A DNA stretch of 64,000 nucleotides from Panaeolus papilionaceus (Eukaryota > Basidiomycota > Agaricomycetes > Agaricales): positions 372,001 to 436,000 of the forward strand of contig JADNRZ010000028.1 of the NCBI GenBank assembly GCA_015501605.1, given 5' to 3'. Of the stretch, positions 1-12,600 are shown in pieces. A model generated the notes under the pieces. That model was not told the DNA's origin and ran no database searches. It saw only the letters and a list, made by a program, of their open reading frames with translations. Made by a program: the position numbers and the translations under genes. The stretch's first letter is position 1. Every line of letters starts with the position of its first letter.

Positions 1-174
1 CTTATTCTTTCGCTTATATCTACTCGTGGGCTCAGACTTGGCTAGCAGTTGCATGCACGCGACAATTAGTTCAGGTTACTCCCATCTCCCGTTCAATACC
101 ATTCAAACCATTAGGAGACGATGTCTGGTGAGAAGCAAGACCCCATCATGGCTATCTGTTCCAATCCCAACCCG

Positions 175-300
175 TCGAGCTGGACTTTGCGTCGCTCGTT
201 CTTCTCAGGATTAGACTTTGCGTCGTCCTCCTCCCTCCCTCAGGATTAGACTTTGCGTCATCCTTTCCTCCTTCCGTGGATTTGACTATGTGTTATCCAC
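175..300. repeat. Degenerate ~35-40 bp tandem repeat upstream of first gene
   Basis: Three to four diverged units share the core GGACTTTGCGTC or TTAGACTTTGCGTC followed by a CT-rich tract (near 181, 211, 246 and 281). It lies directly upstream of the first gene, and no coding function is seen. It could be part of the promoter or simply local duplication. Confidence 0.5.
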
Positions 301-341
301 TGCGGTGTCATTCCCTCCTGCAGTAGGGGCGTGTCTGGAAG

Positions 342-2496
342 ATGAGCACTGATTCGTTGTCTATCATAGATCACCAGTACGTCTTTATATTTCTTATTAT
401 CATCAATTTTTTCTGATTAATACAGATATCCCCACTGTAGCTTTGAAATGCCGTCTGTGTTTGACCAAGCTATTGTCGCTAAGCGCGACCCTTCCGGTAG
501 GTTTATTGTCTGGTATATGCTACTTGGACTAATTTTAATTACATTGCAGCTCCTATTCGAGTCTTTGACGGCCTAGTTGCCGCCTACATGCTGTATGAGG
601 GCGAACATGTTCTGTGCACTTCCCCAAACCAACACCATATTCCCTTACCCATCCTACATGAAGACGATGTACGCCTTCGAGCCAACCTACACTATGGTAC
701 AGCAGATCATACGCTCTGGCCTCAATTTGTTACACCCAACACATCTCACTTCGCCACCATGCCGAGAAAACCTGTCAACCCAAACCACACCCTTGCAGTC
801 ATTTGGTGGGACCCGCCGCCTGCTGATTTTCTTCCCTCATACGGGGGAATTATTAGCGGGATAGGGACAATTCACCCACATCGGTTGGCAGCCCTGCGAA
901 GCGTTGAATCCGAGATGCAACAAAGAGTGGATTTATACCTGGAATCCTTCCCAAAACCATCATCCAACGCTACTGAGCAGATCAATCTCAGGCGATACCA
1001 TTTGGAGAATTCTTGGATTAGACTCGCTTCGCTCAAGGTGTCCTATGTCGAGACTGTCTTCACCATCACCGAGTTCCAGAGATACTGTCTTGAAATCATC
1101 GGCTTCATCGATTTCATGCAGAAGTATCGACCCCGTCTGGATGGTTTACATAGAGGTTCCAACGTCACCGATGAAGTTATGGGTGCCTTCACTTGGGATT
1201 CTCGCGCAGCTCAAGAGCTCTTTAATGCTGGGGTGCCAGTTTGGTTTCTGAGACGTTGGAAGGGCGAAACTTTTCCTTTCGAGAACAACATACTTCGTGT
1301 TGTTGACTTCACGCCACCGGATCCCTCGATTCTGAAGGATCACAACATCATTACCCTCCCCACCCTTTTTCGGGGACGCATGTCAGACGCTGGGCGTTAC
1401 AATGCCATCTGGAATTGTTCCTTAGCTCGCCTCACATCTGCGGATCCATTCCGAGGTGAAGTGGCCTCATCCAGTTCCACGCAGCAATCCAATTGTAAGC
1501 CCCTCTCATTTCACTAGTGCTTTTTCGCATATTGACACTCTTTCCAGTGTCTTCCCTGTCTACTCCGGGGTCATCGAGACCTTATCCGTCGCCGGGCAGT
1601 CACGCTGTTGGTGCTCGACTAAACGGTACTATCATCTTGATTTGAATACCTGCATTCTTGATAAGCTAACATTTGGTTTTATTATAGCACAACTGCAGGG
1701 CAACTCGCGGAACAAGTTCTTGCCCCTCACTCATCCCGCTGCTCCCTATCCAATAGAAGCCTGGAAAGAAGCTCTCGCATCTGTGGATCAGTCCCCTGCC
1801 AACATCGTCGACCATGATGCGCTCCGTACGACAGCAGGTCACTACGTTGTTCCTGATCCTGGAGTTATTGTTGGTCCGGAGACTGATGAGAAGAAGGTAA
1901 GGTTCCTAACGACTTGGCTGCTATGTTGCAACAAGTGGTTTCGCCGCATGGATGATGATGCACTGGCATTGTCAAACCAGTCATGGAGGGACTTACTGGG
2001 TCTTGATCTTCAACAAATGCGAGAGGATGGGGTGCCAGATTCTCGATTTCGAAACACACCAGCGGCGTCATCATCAACACCATCTAAGGCACCAAAACTA
2101 CTTCCTTCCTCACTGCCCATACGGCCAGCACGATCCTCCTCCGGGTCTCGCTCGTCCAAAAAGCACACAGCACAAGATCGTCGTCAGAAGATTTTGGAGC
2201 TCTTCAAGGACAATTCTGTCTTTGCAGACACAGTGCAAACGTTACATGTCTTCCCGAATCCTCTTTGGAATGGAACGGAGCTCACTGCCAACGTTCTTCC
2301 ACCCCAGTCTATCATTCGCGAAGTTCTCTGGGAGCTATATGAAATCAATTTTGTCTATGAACTTGAGGCTCTTGATTGTCGTGCATGTGTAGATCTGAAA
2401 CTTGTCACTCCTGTTGCATGGTATGAGCATCAAAGGCTTGTTATTAAATGCTATGACAGCTATCTCCAGTACAAGTTTCCCAATATCCCAGCATGA
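342..2496 (+). CDS. Hypothetical agaric protein, five exons, 645 aa
   Basis: Function not recognised. I join exons 342-376, 426-496, 550-1494, 1548-1625 and 1688-2496 at GT-AG introns of 49-62 bases; frame is kept across all four junctions and gives 645 residues. The start is the ATG at 342, because the first short exon splices in frame into the body (which would otherwise begin at the ATG at 448). No signal peptide or membrane segment is evident. The middle has a hydrophobic stretch followed by a WFLRRW motif and an acidic/Pro segment; the last exon has a Ser/Lys-rich low-complexity linker and a conserved-looking C-terminus. A diverged, truncated relative lies at 6297-7094, so this belongs to a dispersed family. 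From memory, such proteins are common lineage-restricted hypotheticals of agarics. It could be host or transposon cargo. Confidence 0.7.
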
Positions 2497-2947
2497 AATC
2501 TCAGCTTAGCTGCTGATGACATCACCCATCGTCTACCTTTCATCATCGCACTTGCCCGCATTATGACATTTTGGAAAGGCACCCCTCCCCAATCTTTTAC
2601 CAAATTTTGTCAATCCCGTTGTCCTGAAATGCTTGGAAGAGAGCTTGCCATACAGCTGGAGAAGGATGTAGCTTGATTTTATTGCCAAATGTTCTACAAC
2701 TACTTCGGTCGAGCAGCACAAATCCCTCATAGGCTGTACATGCCACAGTGATCACAAGGGTGGGGAGAGTCTTCTTGGAACTTGTGTATTATTATTAGTA
2801 CGTGACGTTAACATGCTAAATGAGCCCTAATCAACTAATCTGTCTTGCTCTTGATAGAAAAATTAATATCCAATGTGCCGCCAGATGTATTTAATTTAAA
2901 TTCTAGTAATATCTCGAGGGAAAAAAGTTAGTTTGTAGTGATGCTCG
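2497..2947. other. Intergenic, no gene seen
   Basis: Separates the 3' ends of two convergent genes. AT-rich in its second half. The short open frames here have no family resemblance or plausible exon structure. Confidence 0.5.
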
Positions 2948-3744
2948 TCATATTTTGAGACTAACCTTTTCCTTCTTGTAGGCTGGGACGACTACACTCT
3001 TCTTGTCATCATCATCACTGTCAGCTTCTCGCTTTCTCTTCATCATCTCTTCTGCCCCCTCAGTCGCCTTCTGTTTACCTTTCAGTCCACCACTTGTGGC
3101 AGTCTCTGCATTGGGCAACTCAGTGCTGTCCGCATCTTGGTTCATTGTACTGATGGTTTTGCTGTTGTTGTTATCAATGTCAAGGCTCCTGGTGCTGGTT
3201 TCACCATTGTTGTTGGCACTGAGCGTGCACATGTTGGTGGTGGATCCATCTACGTTGTACAGTAATAAGGTCAGTTGAAAATAATTTGGAATAAAAAGTA
3301 TCATACTCACCAGATGTACTGCCCATAGTCGCAACTACGGATGTGCTAGAGGTGCCCACTGAATCATTCAAGTGACCTAAATCCCGTAATTGCCAAAATC
3401 AGTGCTCCACATTCCAAAAATAATATCATGCTTGGCATACCTTCGAGTTCAAGAGCACGTCGGCAACCTGGTTGCAGGTCAGGATGGATATTACCATCCA
3501 TGTCCCAATGTGCGAGCTGGTTTTTGCAGTGGCACTCATCGTCAGTGGTGTAGGACTCGAGAACCATAGACTGGCTAGGATTTGGGGGAGACGAAGGAAC
3601 TGGAGAACCAGATCTCGAGGATGGTGCATAGAAGCTGCTATTGAGCATGTTTGGAGTGAGTGTTTGTTTATCCTCTTCTTCTTTTCGAGAGCACTTATAT
3701 ATGTTTTCATTTCCTTTCGTCCTTCCCATTTGAGAGAAGACCAT
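2948..3744 (-). CDS. Small Ser/Asp/Lys-rich hypothetical protein, three exons
   Basis: Function unknown. Exons on the minus strand are 3744-3441, 3376-3311 and 3249-2948, with introns starting GTATGC and GTGAGT and ending TTTAG and CGTAG. The joined frame is open for 223 residues. It is low-complexity: an N-terminal Lys/Glu-rich patch, a Ser/Pro-rich stretch, a Cys/His pair in ECHCKNQLAHW, an Asn/Ser/Thr-rich middle and a Lys-rich, acidic tail (DSDDDDKK) typical of nuclear proteins. The start at 3744 is the first ATG of the open frame; an upstream exon cannot be excluded, since a possible acceptor lies just before it. It is transcribed divergently from the gene at 4263, with about 520 bases between. 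Confidence 0.5.
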
Positions 3745-4262
3745 ACTAGCAATTGTATTCTGTAGGGTTGTAAAATTTTAATCATCGTGTACCTCTCCGT
3801 AATCTTTCCCTTTGGGCTAAATGCACATTTTTTGAATGCGCATCCAGGGTAGTTTTTCCCCCTTCAAACATTTTGATTTTTTTTTTACTCAATATCTGTG
3901 TTTTTTAGCGCCGTTGCTGTGTTGAGGTCCGACTACATTCCACAGGTTTGTCGAATCCCTGTCTTAACCCTGATAAAATGGAAAAAATGTGCTGAAAAAA
4001 GATTTTAGCTTTCTCGCTGCCGATATTTTTGCGAGGCCCAAACCTGTGGCGGGCTCCCGCATTCAGTTTTTTGGCCACCGACGCCGAACACCCTGTCGTG
4101 AAAAGATGTGCAATGATGGAGACCATGCCGGATCTTGGTTGCTCTAAACGAAAGGGAAAAAAAAACCAAGTCTTTCGCAGGTATTTAAGATATGACCTCT
4201 CTGTTGGTGTCCTCTCAACAAACCGCACCTTCTCACTTGAACAATTAGTTTCTTTACCACCA
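3745..4262. promoter_or_regulatory. Divergent intergenic region between two hypothetical genes
   Basis: Holds the presumed promoters of the minus gene ending at 3744 and the plus gene starting at 4263. T-rich tracts are visible, with no clear TATA box. Positional inference only. Confidence 0.35.
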
Positions 4263-5705
4263 ATGGGCAGGAAAGCAAAAACCAACAAAGTGCAGAAAGC
4301 TAAGGCTGCTGCGCCTGCTGTTGATGCTGAAACAACCTCAGTTCACCCCACCGCCTCTGCTACAACAAATGCTACGACAACCCCAGCTGAGCCCACCATG
4401 TCCAGCACAGCAACGGCTTCTGCTGCTCGCCGTCGACCTGTTCCTACAGGTGCTGCTGCCCTTCAAGCCGCATCTCGTACTCCTCTCCAACCTGTTGATA
4501 CCAATGTCGATGCCAGTGCCAACCTACCATCCGTTCGTCCCACTGCTGAATCAGTCCCTCCAACGACCAATCAGCATGTTGGCCAAAGTGGTGGTGCACA
4601 GCCACAACCTACTTCTCAAGCTAATGCTAGCTCAACCACCGCTCCGTTGACTGCCTCCGGCCCAGCTACTGTGCCACTGGCTGGCTCCATTGCTGGCTCC
4701 ACCGCTCCACTGGCACCAACAACAGGTGATGAGTCCTCTAGTCTTGAAGAAGAGGTTCGACTTCTCCGAGCAGAACATGGTGTGTCCTACTGTTGCCTTC
4801 CTTTTACCTTTAAATTAAGTTGCAACCTATAGATGGCTTGATTCGGGCTCTTGCGAGTGCAAACACAGCCCCTCCACCACCAGCACCAGCACCTGCAGCG
4901 CCTTCTGCAAGCGAAACTGACCTGATTCCTAGGTCGCGACCTCTTCCTGTAAACCGCCAAGTTGCTTTAGGCCTCAGTCATGATCGAGGCTTATACCTGC
5001 GTTGCCGTGTACGAAATCTTTCCTTGATGTATTATTTCAGCCGCTAACTATTCATATTTGCAGCGTGTCCTCAGAAGCTGTGTCAGCAAAGTCGAAGAAG
5101 CTTATCAAGTGAATTGGCATGATCAACCTGATGAGTTCATAGCCAAGGTTAAAAGTCTTGTAAATTAGTTTCCTAATTTGGTTATATGCGCTATTCTGAC
5201 ATCTACATCACAGGCAAAGGCAAAGTGCCCACATCTTGGGCGCTATCGTAATGGCTGGGCAACCGAGCTCCTCATGTGTGGCTCAAACAAGAACAAGCGC
5301 CGATATGACAAGATTCTTGAACGTGATCCTGACGGTGCACAGAGAAAGGCACAGGTTGCCGCAAGAAATGCTCGACGTGCCTCAGCTACCAGCAACAGTT
5401 CCAGCAATGATGCAGATGATGAGCACAGCACCCACGAGGACAATAGCGATATGCAAGCTGTTGCTGGCCCATCAAATGCCAGCAATGGCATTGACAACAC
5501 CTCTGAGCTTTCCGAGGAGGACTATGGTGTGTTTTGTTACTGCCTATCTTTTGGATTGATAACTGACTGATTTAATGCAGCCGAGATGGAGATAGATACT
5601 GCTGGAAATGAAGATGCAGGCGAGGAAGAAGATGAGGAGGTTCAGCCCCAGAGGGAACACAGAAGTTCTGGCAGACACAACGCAAACAAGCGCCCAAGGA
5701 TCTAG
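4263..5705 (+). CDS. Hypothetical Ala/Thr-rich protein with short coiled coil, five exons, 404 aa
   Basis: Function unknown. Exons 4263-4779, 4833-5008, 5064-5147, 5214-5526 and 5581-5705 join in frame to 404 residues. Domains in order: a basic N-terminus (MGRKAKTNKVQKAKA), a long Ala/Thr/Pro-rich disordered region to about residue 160, a short acidic coiled-coil-like helix (SSLEEEVRLLRAEH), a Pro/Ala linker, then the most conserved-looking part: GLYLRCR, a VNWHDQPDEFIAK segment and YRNGWATELLMCGSNKNKRR. The tail is Ser/Asp/Glu-rich. From memory, WAT-x-x-L followed by a Lys/Arg run occurs in expanded agaric hypotheticals near transposons. No enzymatic motif is seen. The start is the first ATG after a T-rich leader. 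Confidence 0.65.
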
Positions 5706-6296
5706 GATCGTGTAATTATGCTCCTCATTTATCTGCATATTCCCTCCTCTTCCCACGATTATATATTGTTGCATATTCCATTTTATTCTTCCCTTTCCCA
5801 CCGCCTTAAATTCAGCCACATTGCTCTTTTTGTCGCTCTAATCAGTAATTTTTCCTTTTTAATACGGGTCACTTTTTTCCATATACACGTTGGAATACTT
5901 GTAACATACTTGACTAATAAATGGCCCGCCACCATCATTTTCCCGACCTCTACTGGTGTGAATTTCCGATGGCAAAGGATCAGAAACCAGAGTATTTGAA
6001 GATGCCAGAATTAGTGGCCTCCAGAATTTCTGGGTGACCAATGTCAAAATATGAAAATTTTTTTCCATTTTTTATGTATTTGCTGGTGAGTTTTTCCTCT
6101 TAAAGCCGTTTTTTGTGGGGTCATTTTCTGACTTTTGTTACAGAAAATCTGTACTACGGGGTGCTTATTTCTCGTCGTACAGGTCATAAACTTCTCACCC
6201 ATAGCCCGACTCGATATCCAATAAAACACAATAAAATATGGCCTCAGGGGCCAGTTATTGAGGTATGTCGATGCCGTTTTGTGAGGTCAGGTTTTC
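5706..6296. other. Intergenic, no gene seen
   Basis: AT-rich. It contains a small quasi-palindrome (CCAGAATT with TTTCTGG near 6006-6032) and no supportable coding region. It separates the preceding gene from a decayed gene copy. Confidence 0.4.
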
Positions 6297-7094
6297 TTGC
6301 CCCGTGGGGTGCACAGTGTATCTGAGGGTAAAAGTCCTAATGGCGTAGCCTCCAGCTTGGAACGAATCAGTGGATATGTCCTCAACCGTCTCTTGTCACT
6401 GAAAACGACTTGGATTCAAATATGCTTTACCCTCACTGAACTCCAGCACCTGCTCCTTGAACTTCGTGGCTGTCTTGACTACCTGGAGATATTTAAGCCC
6501 ATGATGGATTTATCGCACATAGCACCATCCAACCCCACAACGATCCATACAATAGGCACATTCACTACAAATGCCAGGGTAGCTGAGGAGTTCAACTCTG
6601 TCGGGATACCAGTCTGGTTTGTTCAGCGCCAACACATGTCAGACTTTGGCAACAACGTTCTCGCAGAAGTCGATCCAGTTGATTACTGCAAGCATCTGGT
6701 GATGGACAAGCATCCAGACTTTCCTCTGGTGTTCAAGGGAAAGCGGGATGCAGATTCCTTCATTGTTGTCGCACACGTACTACAATTCTCTCAACATTGG
6801 TTGAGCAGCCCCAACCCCTTTTCGGACCTCGCTACGCCGTTATCATCTACCCAACAAGCATCATTGTCATCGCAAAATGTTATCCAACAATCCTTGTCTC
6901 GAGGTCCTGATGGCAGGCCTCCTACCAAAAAAGCCAAAATTTCAGCCAAGCCATGTACAGTAGGTTACATAAGTATTGCACATGGTCATCAAAATCCTTA
7001 TCTCGCGTCTCACTCCTTAAAAATGCTTCCTTTTGAAATAAATCTGGAACACAAGTATAGCCAATTGAGTGCTGAATATAATTATATTTACTAG
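6297..7094 (+). pseudogene. Decayed paralogue of the gene at 342-2496
   Basis: The open frame aligns by eye with the middle of the first gene: TLTELQHLLLELRGCLDYLE against TITEFQRYCLEIIGFIDFMQ, GIPVWFVQRQ against GVPVWFLRRW, then NNVLAEVD against NNILRVVD. Homology starts near 6360 and fades after about 6850. The exons for the first ~130 residues and the last ~330 residues of the family are missing, and the final stretch of the frame looks non-coding. I read it as a truncated old duplicate. No introns could be placed. Confidence 0.6.
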
Positions 7095-7240
7095 AAAAAT
7101 TGATTTGAAATATCAAGCTGGTGAAGGCTTAAATACTGATTGATATATGGTGCAATTCTTTTGGTTCTACTTGATCTGTCAAGATAATGGGTCAGTTATT
7201 TCCCAACGACTGAAGATAAGAAAACACAAACATTTAATAT

Positions 7241-8130
7241 TTAGTATACCCCCCCCTTAGCTTTCTTGACAAGTTCAACACGCCTTGGCATGCTCTGATA
7301 GAGCTTCGTAATGAAGTCCAGTGGCATATTCTCCCATTCCTCCTTCAAAGCCTCCCACATCTCATCCTGGTTCCTTGGTCTAGTATCCCTAGCGCGCACC
7401 ATGTGGTCTAAATAGTCCCAGCAATGCTCAATAGGGTTTACATCTGGGCTATTTGGGGCCCAGTCAAGTACATCAACCTTTTTCTGAGCAAACCAGCTCC
7501 GAGTGTGCTTCGAAGTGTGCTTGGGGTCATTGTCCTGTTGGAAATACACGTCTTTTAGCTTCATGTGTTTATCCTTTAGGGTCCCAAGAAACTCCTTCTG
7601 AAGTATCTCGGTGTACTGGATAGAATCCATGATTCCATCAACCTGAGAAATGTGACCAACACCTGATGCTGTGATACATCCCCAAACCATCACACTCCCA
7701 CCCCCATGCTTCACCGTTTTCTTGACAAATCGTGGATCCAATGCTTCCCCAGGCCTCCTCCAACAATACTGCCAACCGTCAGATGAAACCAAGTTGAATT
7801 TGGATTCATCTGAGAAAATTACTTGACCCCAGTTTTCAACAGACCAATGTCTGTGATTATTTGCCCACTCCAGGCGACGTTTCACATGTCCTTCAGTGAG
7901 CAGTGGCTTAGACGACGCACACGTGCCACAAGACCATATCTATGAAGTTCCCGTCGAAGCGTTTGGGCATTTACTTGTGGAAATGCCTGTCTCTGGAGGT
8001 CAACTGCATCCTTTGCTACTGTCTTGGCAAGTAACTGGGCCCCTAATCAAACATCTTGCTCTGTTAATTTGTGTTGATGTGCGCGCAACGTCTTCAAGTG
8101 CGGAAAACAAACACACTTGATGACCGGAGT
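7241..8130 (-). pseudogene. Tc1-type (DD34E) transposase, inactivated
   Basis: The catalytic half (7885 to 7241, minus) is intact and shows the three acidic residues of Tc1/mariner transposases: IFSDES, FQQDNDPKHTS and NSPDVNPIEHCW, with the last Asp and Glu about 34 residues apart. It also has the VMVWGCI motif between them. The helix-turn-helix half lies upstream in two frames. Readable family sequence (QLLAKTVAKD, TLRRELHRYGLVARVRR) is joined to KPLLTEGHVKRRLEW only after a one-base frameshift near 7905, and a TGA replaces an expected Arg at 8047-8049. The C-terminus ends normally at a TAA beside an eight-C run. No paired terminal inverted repeats were found by eye. Confidence 0.85.
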
Positions 8131-8159
8131 GAGGTCAACGTTGCTGAGGGCGCTCTGAG

Positions 8160-9612
8160 GGTGCAGGTTGGTGTTTCCGTAGGTAACTAGGCCTTCGTAG
8201 CGATGAAATGACACGATATTCAAAGCAAACTACACTTCCTGAGACTGAAATCTAAAACTGAGAGACGAAGGTTCAAATGTGGGCCAAAAGTAAGCTGGTT
8301 GATTTTTACGAAGCCTTCTGAATTAAGTACAAATGAAAATGAACTAAAATACCAACTACAGGGGGGTTTGAAACGAAACAAGAAAGTGCCAATGTGCACA
8401 AGAAAGGGTTTGAAACAAGGGAATAACTTAAAAGGAGATGCAAAAGGAGGGGGTGGAGTAAGGGGAGAGGGCGGTTGAATGGTAAATGAGTTTAAAATTT
8501 GAATTACTAGGTGAATTAAATGGATATTTCAGAGTCCGTTTGAAAGGTGAGGTGGGGTGTTATGGGATGCAGCGTCGGTTTATCCCATTTCGTGTTGTGG
8601 CGGCTGATAGGGATGATATGAGCAACGGTGTTAGCGGTAGAAGTGCGCGCAGATGCGAAAGGGGGCATGGCAACCAAAACGGGTAAGTGTTGATGCATGT
8701 GCATGTGCGTGTGCGTGGGGAATGGGTTGTGAACCTAGACGTGATTCACGGGGTCACATGAGCGCGCTGCTCATCATATCCTCCTGACTGAAATTCTGAC
8801 TGTCCACAGTCAGTCGTTCTCGAGGTCGAGTGGTAGTTGCAGAATGGTGAAGTAGTGATGAGTGATGACGAGGATGGAAAATGATAGAGCGCTTGTGATG
8901 ATGAATGTGTATACCCGATGGCGGACGCATTGAGGAGGTTACCAAAATTGGCATAGATGACGCAATACCAGCCAACTTTTTCAAAGCTGGACGGTTGGTT
9001 GCGTCATCGCGCAACCAATGAAAGAAATAAAAGAAAAATGAATAAAATGAAAGAAAAAGTAACATGTGCTGGGTGAGCATTGAGGAATAATAAATGAGTG
9101 TGGATAGCGATGAATTTGCGACAGGGAAAGTGACATGTTGGAGGACTTGAGTAAAATAAATGAAATGATCTAAACGAGCAGTGATTAAAATGAAGGTGGA
9201 AAGATAACTGCATGTATGGATTGATTGATGGTAAGGATTGTGGACATTCAGCGATGAAAGGTGGGGAGGAAATTGGATGATGATGTTGTAAGTAAGGTGG
9301 TGGTAACTAATTGAGTGATATTGAAGAAAGATTGATGTGAGGTCGATACGAAATGCTTCAGGAATGGGAGTACGAATGGTATATATGATGAAGCGAATGA
9401 AATAGGTATCCTGGAGGGAAAATGGGATGAATTGCAATGATCTAATTATCTACAGAGGGAATGATGAATTGAAAGGCTTGTGGAGATGAAGTGAAATGAC
9501 GAGGCGCGAGAATTGAATGAGAAACGATGAATATGAAGACAAAATGAAAAGAAATGGTTGTAAAATCGAAACATACGGCGCCTCCTCCTCCTGACTGAAA
9601 TCTCGACTGTCC
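8160..9612. other. Non-coding stretch downstream of gypsy pol; possible 3' LTR region
   Basis: No gene is supportable; the long minus-strand frame at 8754-9437 has no family features. A ~34 bp sequence with core CTCCTGACTGAAAT plus a short hairpin (GACTG-TCC-CAGTC) occurs at 8781-8813 and again at 9587-9620, the second copy overlapping the end of pol. A TGCATGTG-type microsatellite lies at 8692-8720. The position suggests this holds the 3' end and LTR of the minus-strand gypsy, but no LTR pair is available to set its limits. Confidence 0.35.
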
Positions 9613-12600
9613 TCAGTCAGGTTGAGGTAAAGCGTCGTCCTTGTCCTCCATAAACTCGTCCTCCGGGTCCTCCTTGGTTGATTCTTCAAGTTCTCGAAGG
9701 CGCTTAAGCGAAACGTCCAGTAATTCTTCAAGAGGAGGGAGAGGGATGAATTCTCGAGGGAAATAGGGAATGACACGGTAGGCGGCGACTGGGCGATCGA
9801 GGAGGGTGCCATCGAGTTCACAGATAATGTAAGCGCCGCCTCGATTGCATGAGATGACGATTAATGGTCCTAGATAGCGAGTGCGCATCTTGCGATTGAG
9901 TGACTTCTTGATGGCGGTGTTACGGATGAGCACGAGGTTACCAAGGATGAAGTTGAAGTCACAGATAGTGTGAGCGTGGTCAATCTCGAATTGACGCGCG
10001 GCTTTGAGACGAGCCTCGAATACGTTGGAATGAAGAAGGGAGAGATGCTCTCGTCGCTTTTGAAGAGCAATGGCGCGACGAGCAGTGAGATCGGTGGTTG
10101 AAAGATCGGAATTGGGAGGTGGAAGGAGGTAATTAGCCTCCGCTATATCAAGAGGAAGGAGTGGGTGGGTGCCAGTGACAGCGAAATAAGGTGAGCACCC
10201 CATGCGACGACGTGTGGTGATACGGTCAGCCCAAAAGACTGAGTAAGCAACGGATGACCACTTGGACTGGTCACTGTCTGCTGCTTTGAACAAACCCTGT
10301 CGGACATCAAAATGAGGTCTCTCGGCCAAGTTGGCACGAGAGTTGTAACCAGAAATATGTATGTGATAAATATGGTATCGCTTCCATAAGTAGGCAAGTG
10401 CCTTGATGAAGGGACCTCTGTTATCGGTCACGATCTGTACGAGGGTACCCCAGCGCCAAACGAAATTGAGCATGATATATTCGCCAATAGCGCGACGATT
10501 CTCCTTGCGGAGCATATCAAACTCGATCCAATGGGTCAACGAACAACGTCCTTGAACGATGTACTTGTACCCAGATGATGGAGGAAGGTGCATTGTGTCC
10601 ATGTACACTTTAGAAAAGATAGGAGCGGGTGAAGCAACAGTAGGGGGTATAAGGATCTGTCTATGCTGACGCTTTTGACAGAGATCACAGGTTTTGATAA
10701 AGTAAGCAATATTGGCAGCCATAGCAGGCCACCAATAACGAGTTGAAATCAAAGTTCTCATAGCAAAGAAACCATGATGACCGAGATCATCATGGGCAGA
10801 AGTTAAAATAAAGAAGTGTCGGGGCGGGGGAACCACAAGCTTGTGTTCACCACGCACATCCTTACGCCATAAACGATCCCCAGAAATGAAAAACTCGGTA
10901 CAATAACAAATAAATGCAGGCATATCAGCCTTCTCGATACCGTGAGGAGGTTCGAGAGGCTGATCCAAGAATAAACGGACCAAAATTAAACGAGCGTCGG
11001 CTTTACGAGCGCTCTCAGATCGAGGAATTAAAGTGTAAGAATCAGATTCAGCCTCAGCAGGCACTGAATCGTCAGGAGTCGGGGAAGGTGAACATGAAGG
11101 AATTGAAGATGAATTGAAATGAAGGATATTCGACTCAGCAACATACACCACAACAGGTGGCTGTTCAATAGTCTCAACGAATGGCGAATTAATAAAGTGC
11201 ATAAAGCCATGCATTTGATCTACCCAGTCTTCGAATGAATCGTCAACTGGCTCCTCTTTGTCTCCCGGTTGAGGTGGACGCTGAGATAGACCATCTGGAC
11301 CATGATGGGTACCAGGAACATGAACAAGTTCGAAATGAAACAAAAGAATCGTGACAATCCACCGATTCATGGATGCAGAAGGGGCAATATCAGGATTTGA
11401 CAACATACCTTTAATATATTTTGCATCTACTTCGACGATGAGATTCCGGAGTCCGATGAGATACACCTTGAGGGACTTGAGAGCACAATAGAGACCGTAC
11501 AACTCAAGTTTGGGCTGTGAAAAGCGAGCCTCGCGCTCGTTAAGGGTGATGGAACCAAAACGAGAGTAATATCGACGCTTGGGCTCATTTGCATCGCACT
11601 GAGCCAACAAATAACCCACAGCAATGTATGAGGTGTCCACTGATAGGATGATTGGAGGTGCGTCCACTGAGTAGTCAAGTGGACGCAGTGCTGGTGACTC
11701 TAAGAGTACACGCTTGAGGTCTTCCTGAGCGGAGCGCTGCTCTGGACCGAAAACAAAAGGTGCATCCTTACACATCAACTTGTTCAAATGATGTGCTTGG
11801 TGTGCGAAATTTCGAATGAAAATACGGCAAATGCCTATGGTGCCAAGAAAAGCTCGAAGCTCTGTAAGTGAATAACAAGGTCCCCAGTTGACAATCTTGT
11901 CAACTCGGGACAGGTCAGGAATGCGACCGTTAGGTGTGCATAAGTGACCAAGAACCATAAAACATAAAGCAAATAGAACAGACTTTGAACCGGAGAATGT
12001 ACCACCAGCGTACTTCATGCGCTGAATAACACGATTAAGATTGATAAAATGCTCCCAAACGAAGCATCAAATCCCAGGATTACTGGGAATCATTTCAAAC
12101 GAACCATCCTTGAGACGGTAATAAGAAATCGGACCCTTCACTGGTATGTCATCAATGTAAGGTACAGTGATGTGCGGGATCTCGGGTTGAAGAATAAAGG
12201 TAATATCATCATGAAAAATGGGAACAGAATTTGTCCACCCCATAGGGAGCTTGGTGAGACGAAGGGGACCCAGAGGGGTCTGGAAAGTGGTAAGATCTCG
12301 AGACGAGGGTGCAAGTGCACGCTCGTCATAACCAACAAAAAGATCGAGTATCGCACCACAGGAGCGCCCAGCAAACTGCTCAGCGACTTCCTCAGTGAAA
12401 GGGGGAACTCCGGAGTGTTGAATAGTGACCGCATTTAATGGTTCAAGAGATTGAACAATGCGAAGGGACGTACCATCCTTCTTGACCACAATAAACCACT
12501 GGCCTCGGTAGGCTGCATTCGATGCTTCGAATACTTTTGAATCAACCTTTCGCTTGAGGAGCGAGTAGACCTGCTCTCGAAGGGCATGAGGGATCGGAAT

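Noticed and set aside
8754..9437. 227-codon open frame on the minus strand downstream of gypsy pol
   Set aside because: AT-driven hydrophobic/His/Ser composition with no motif; more likely retrotransposon 3' non-coding or LTR sequence.
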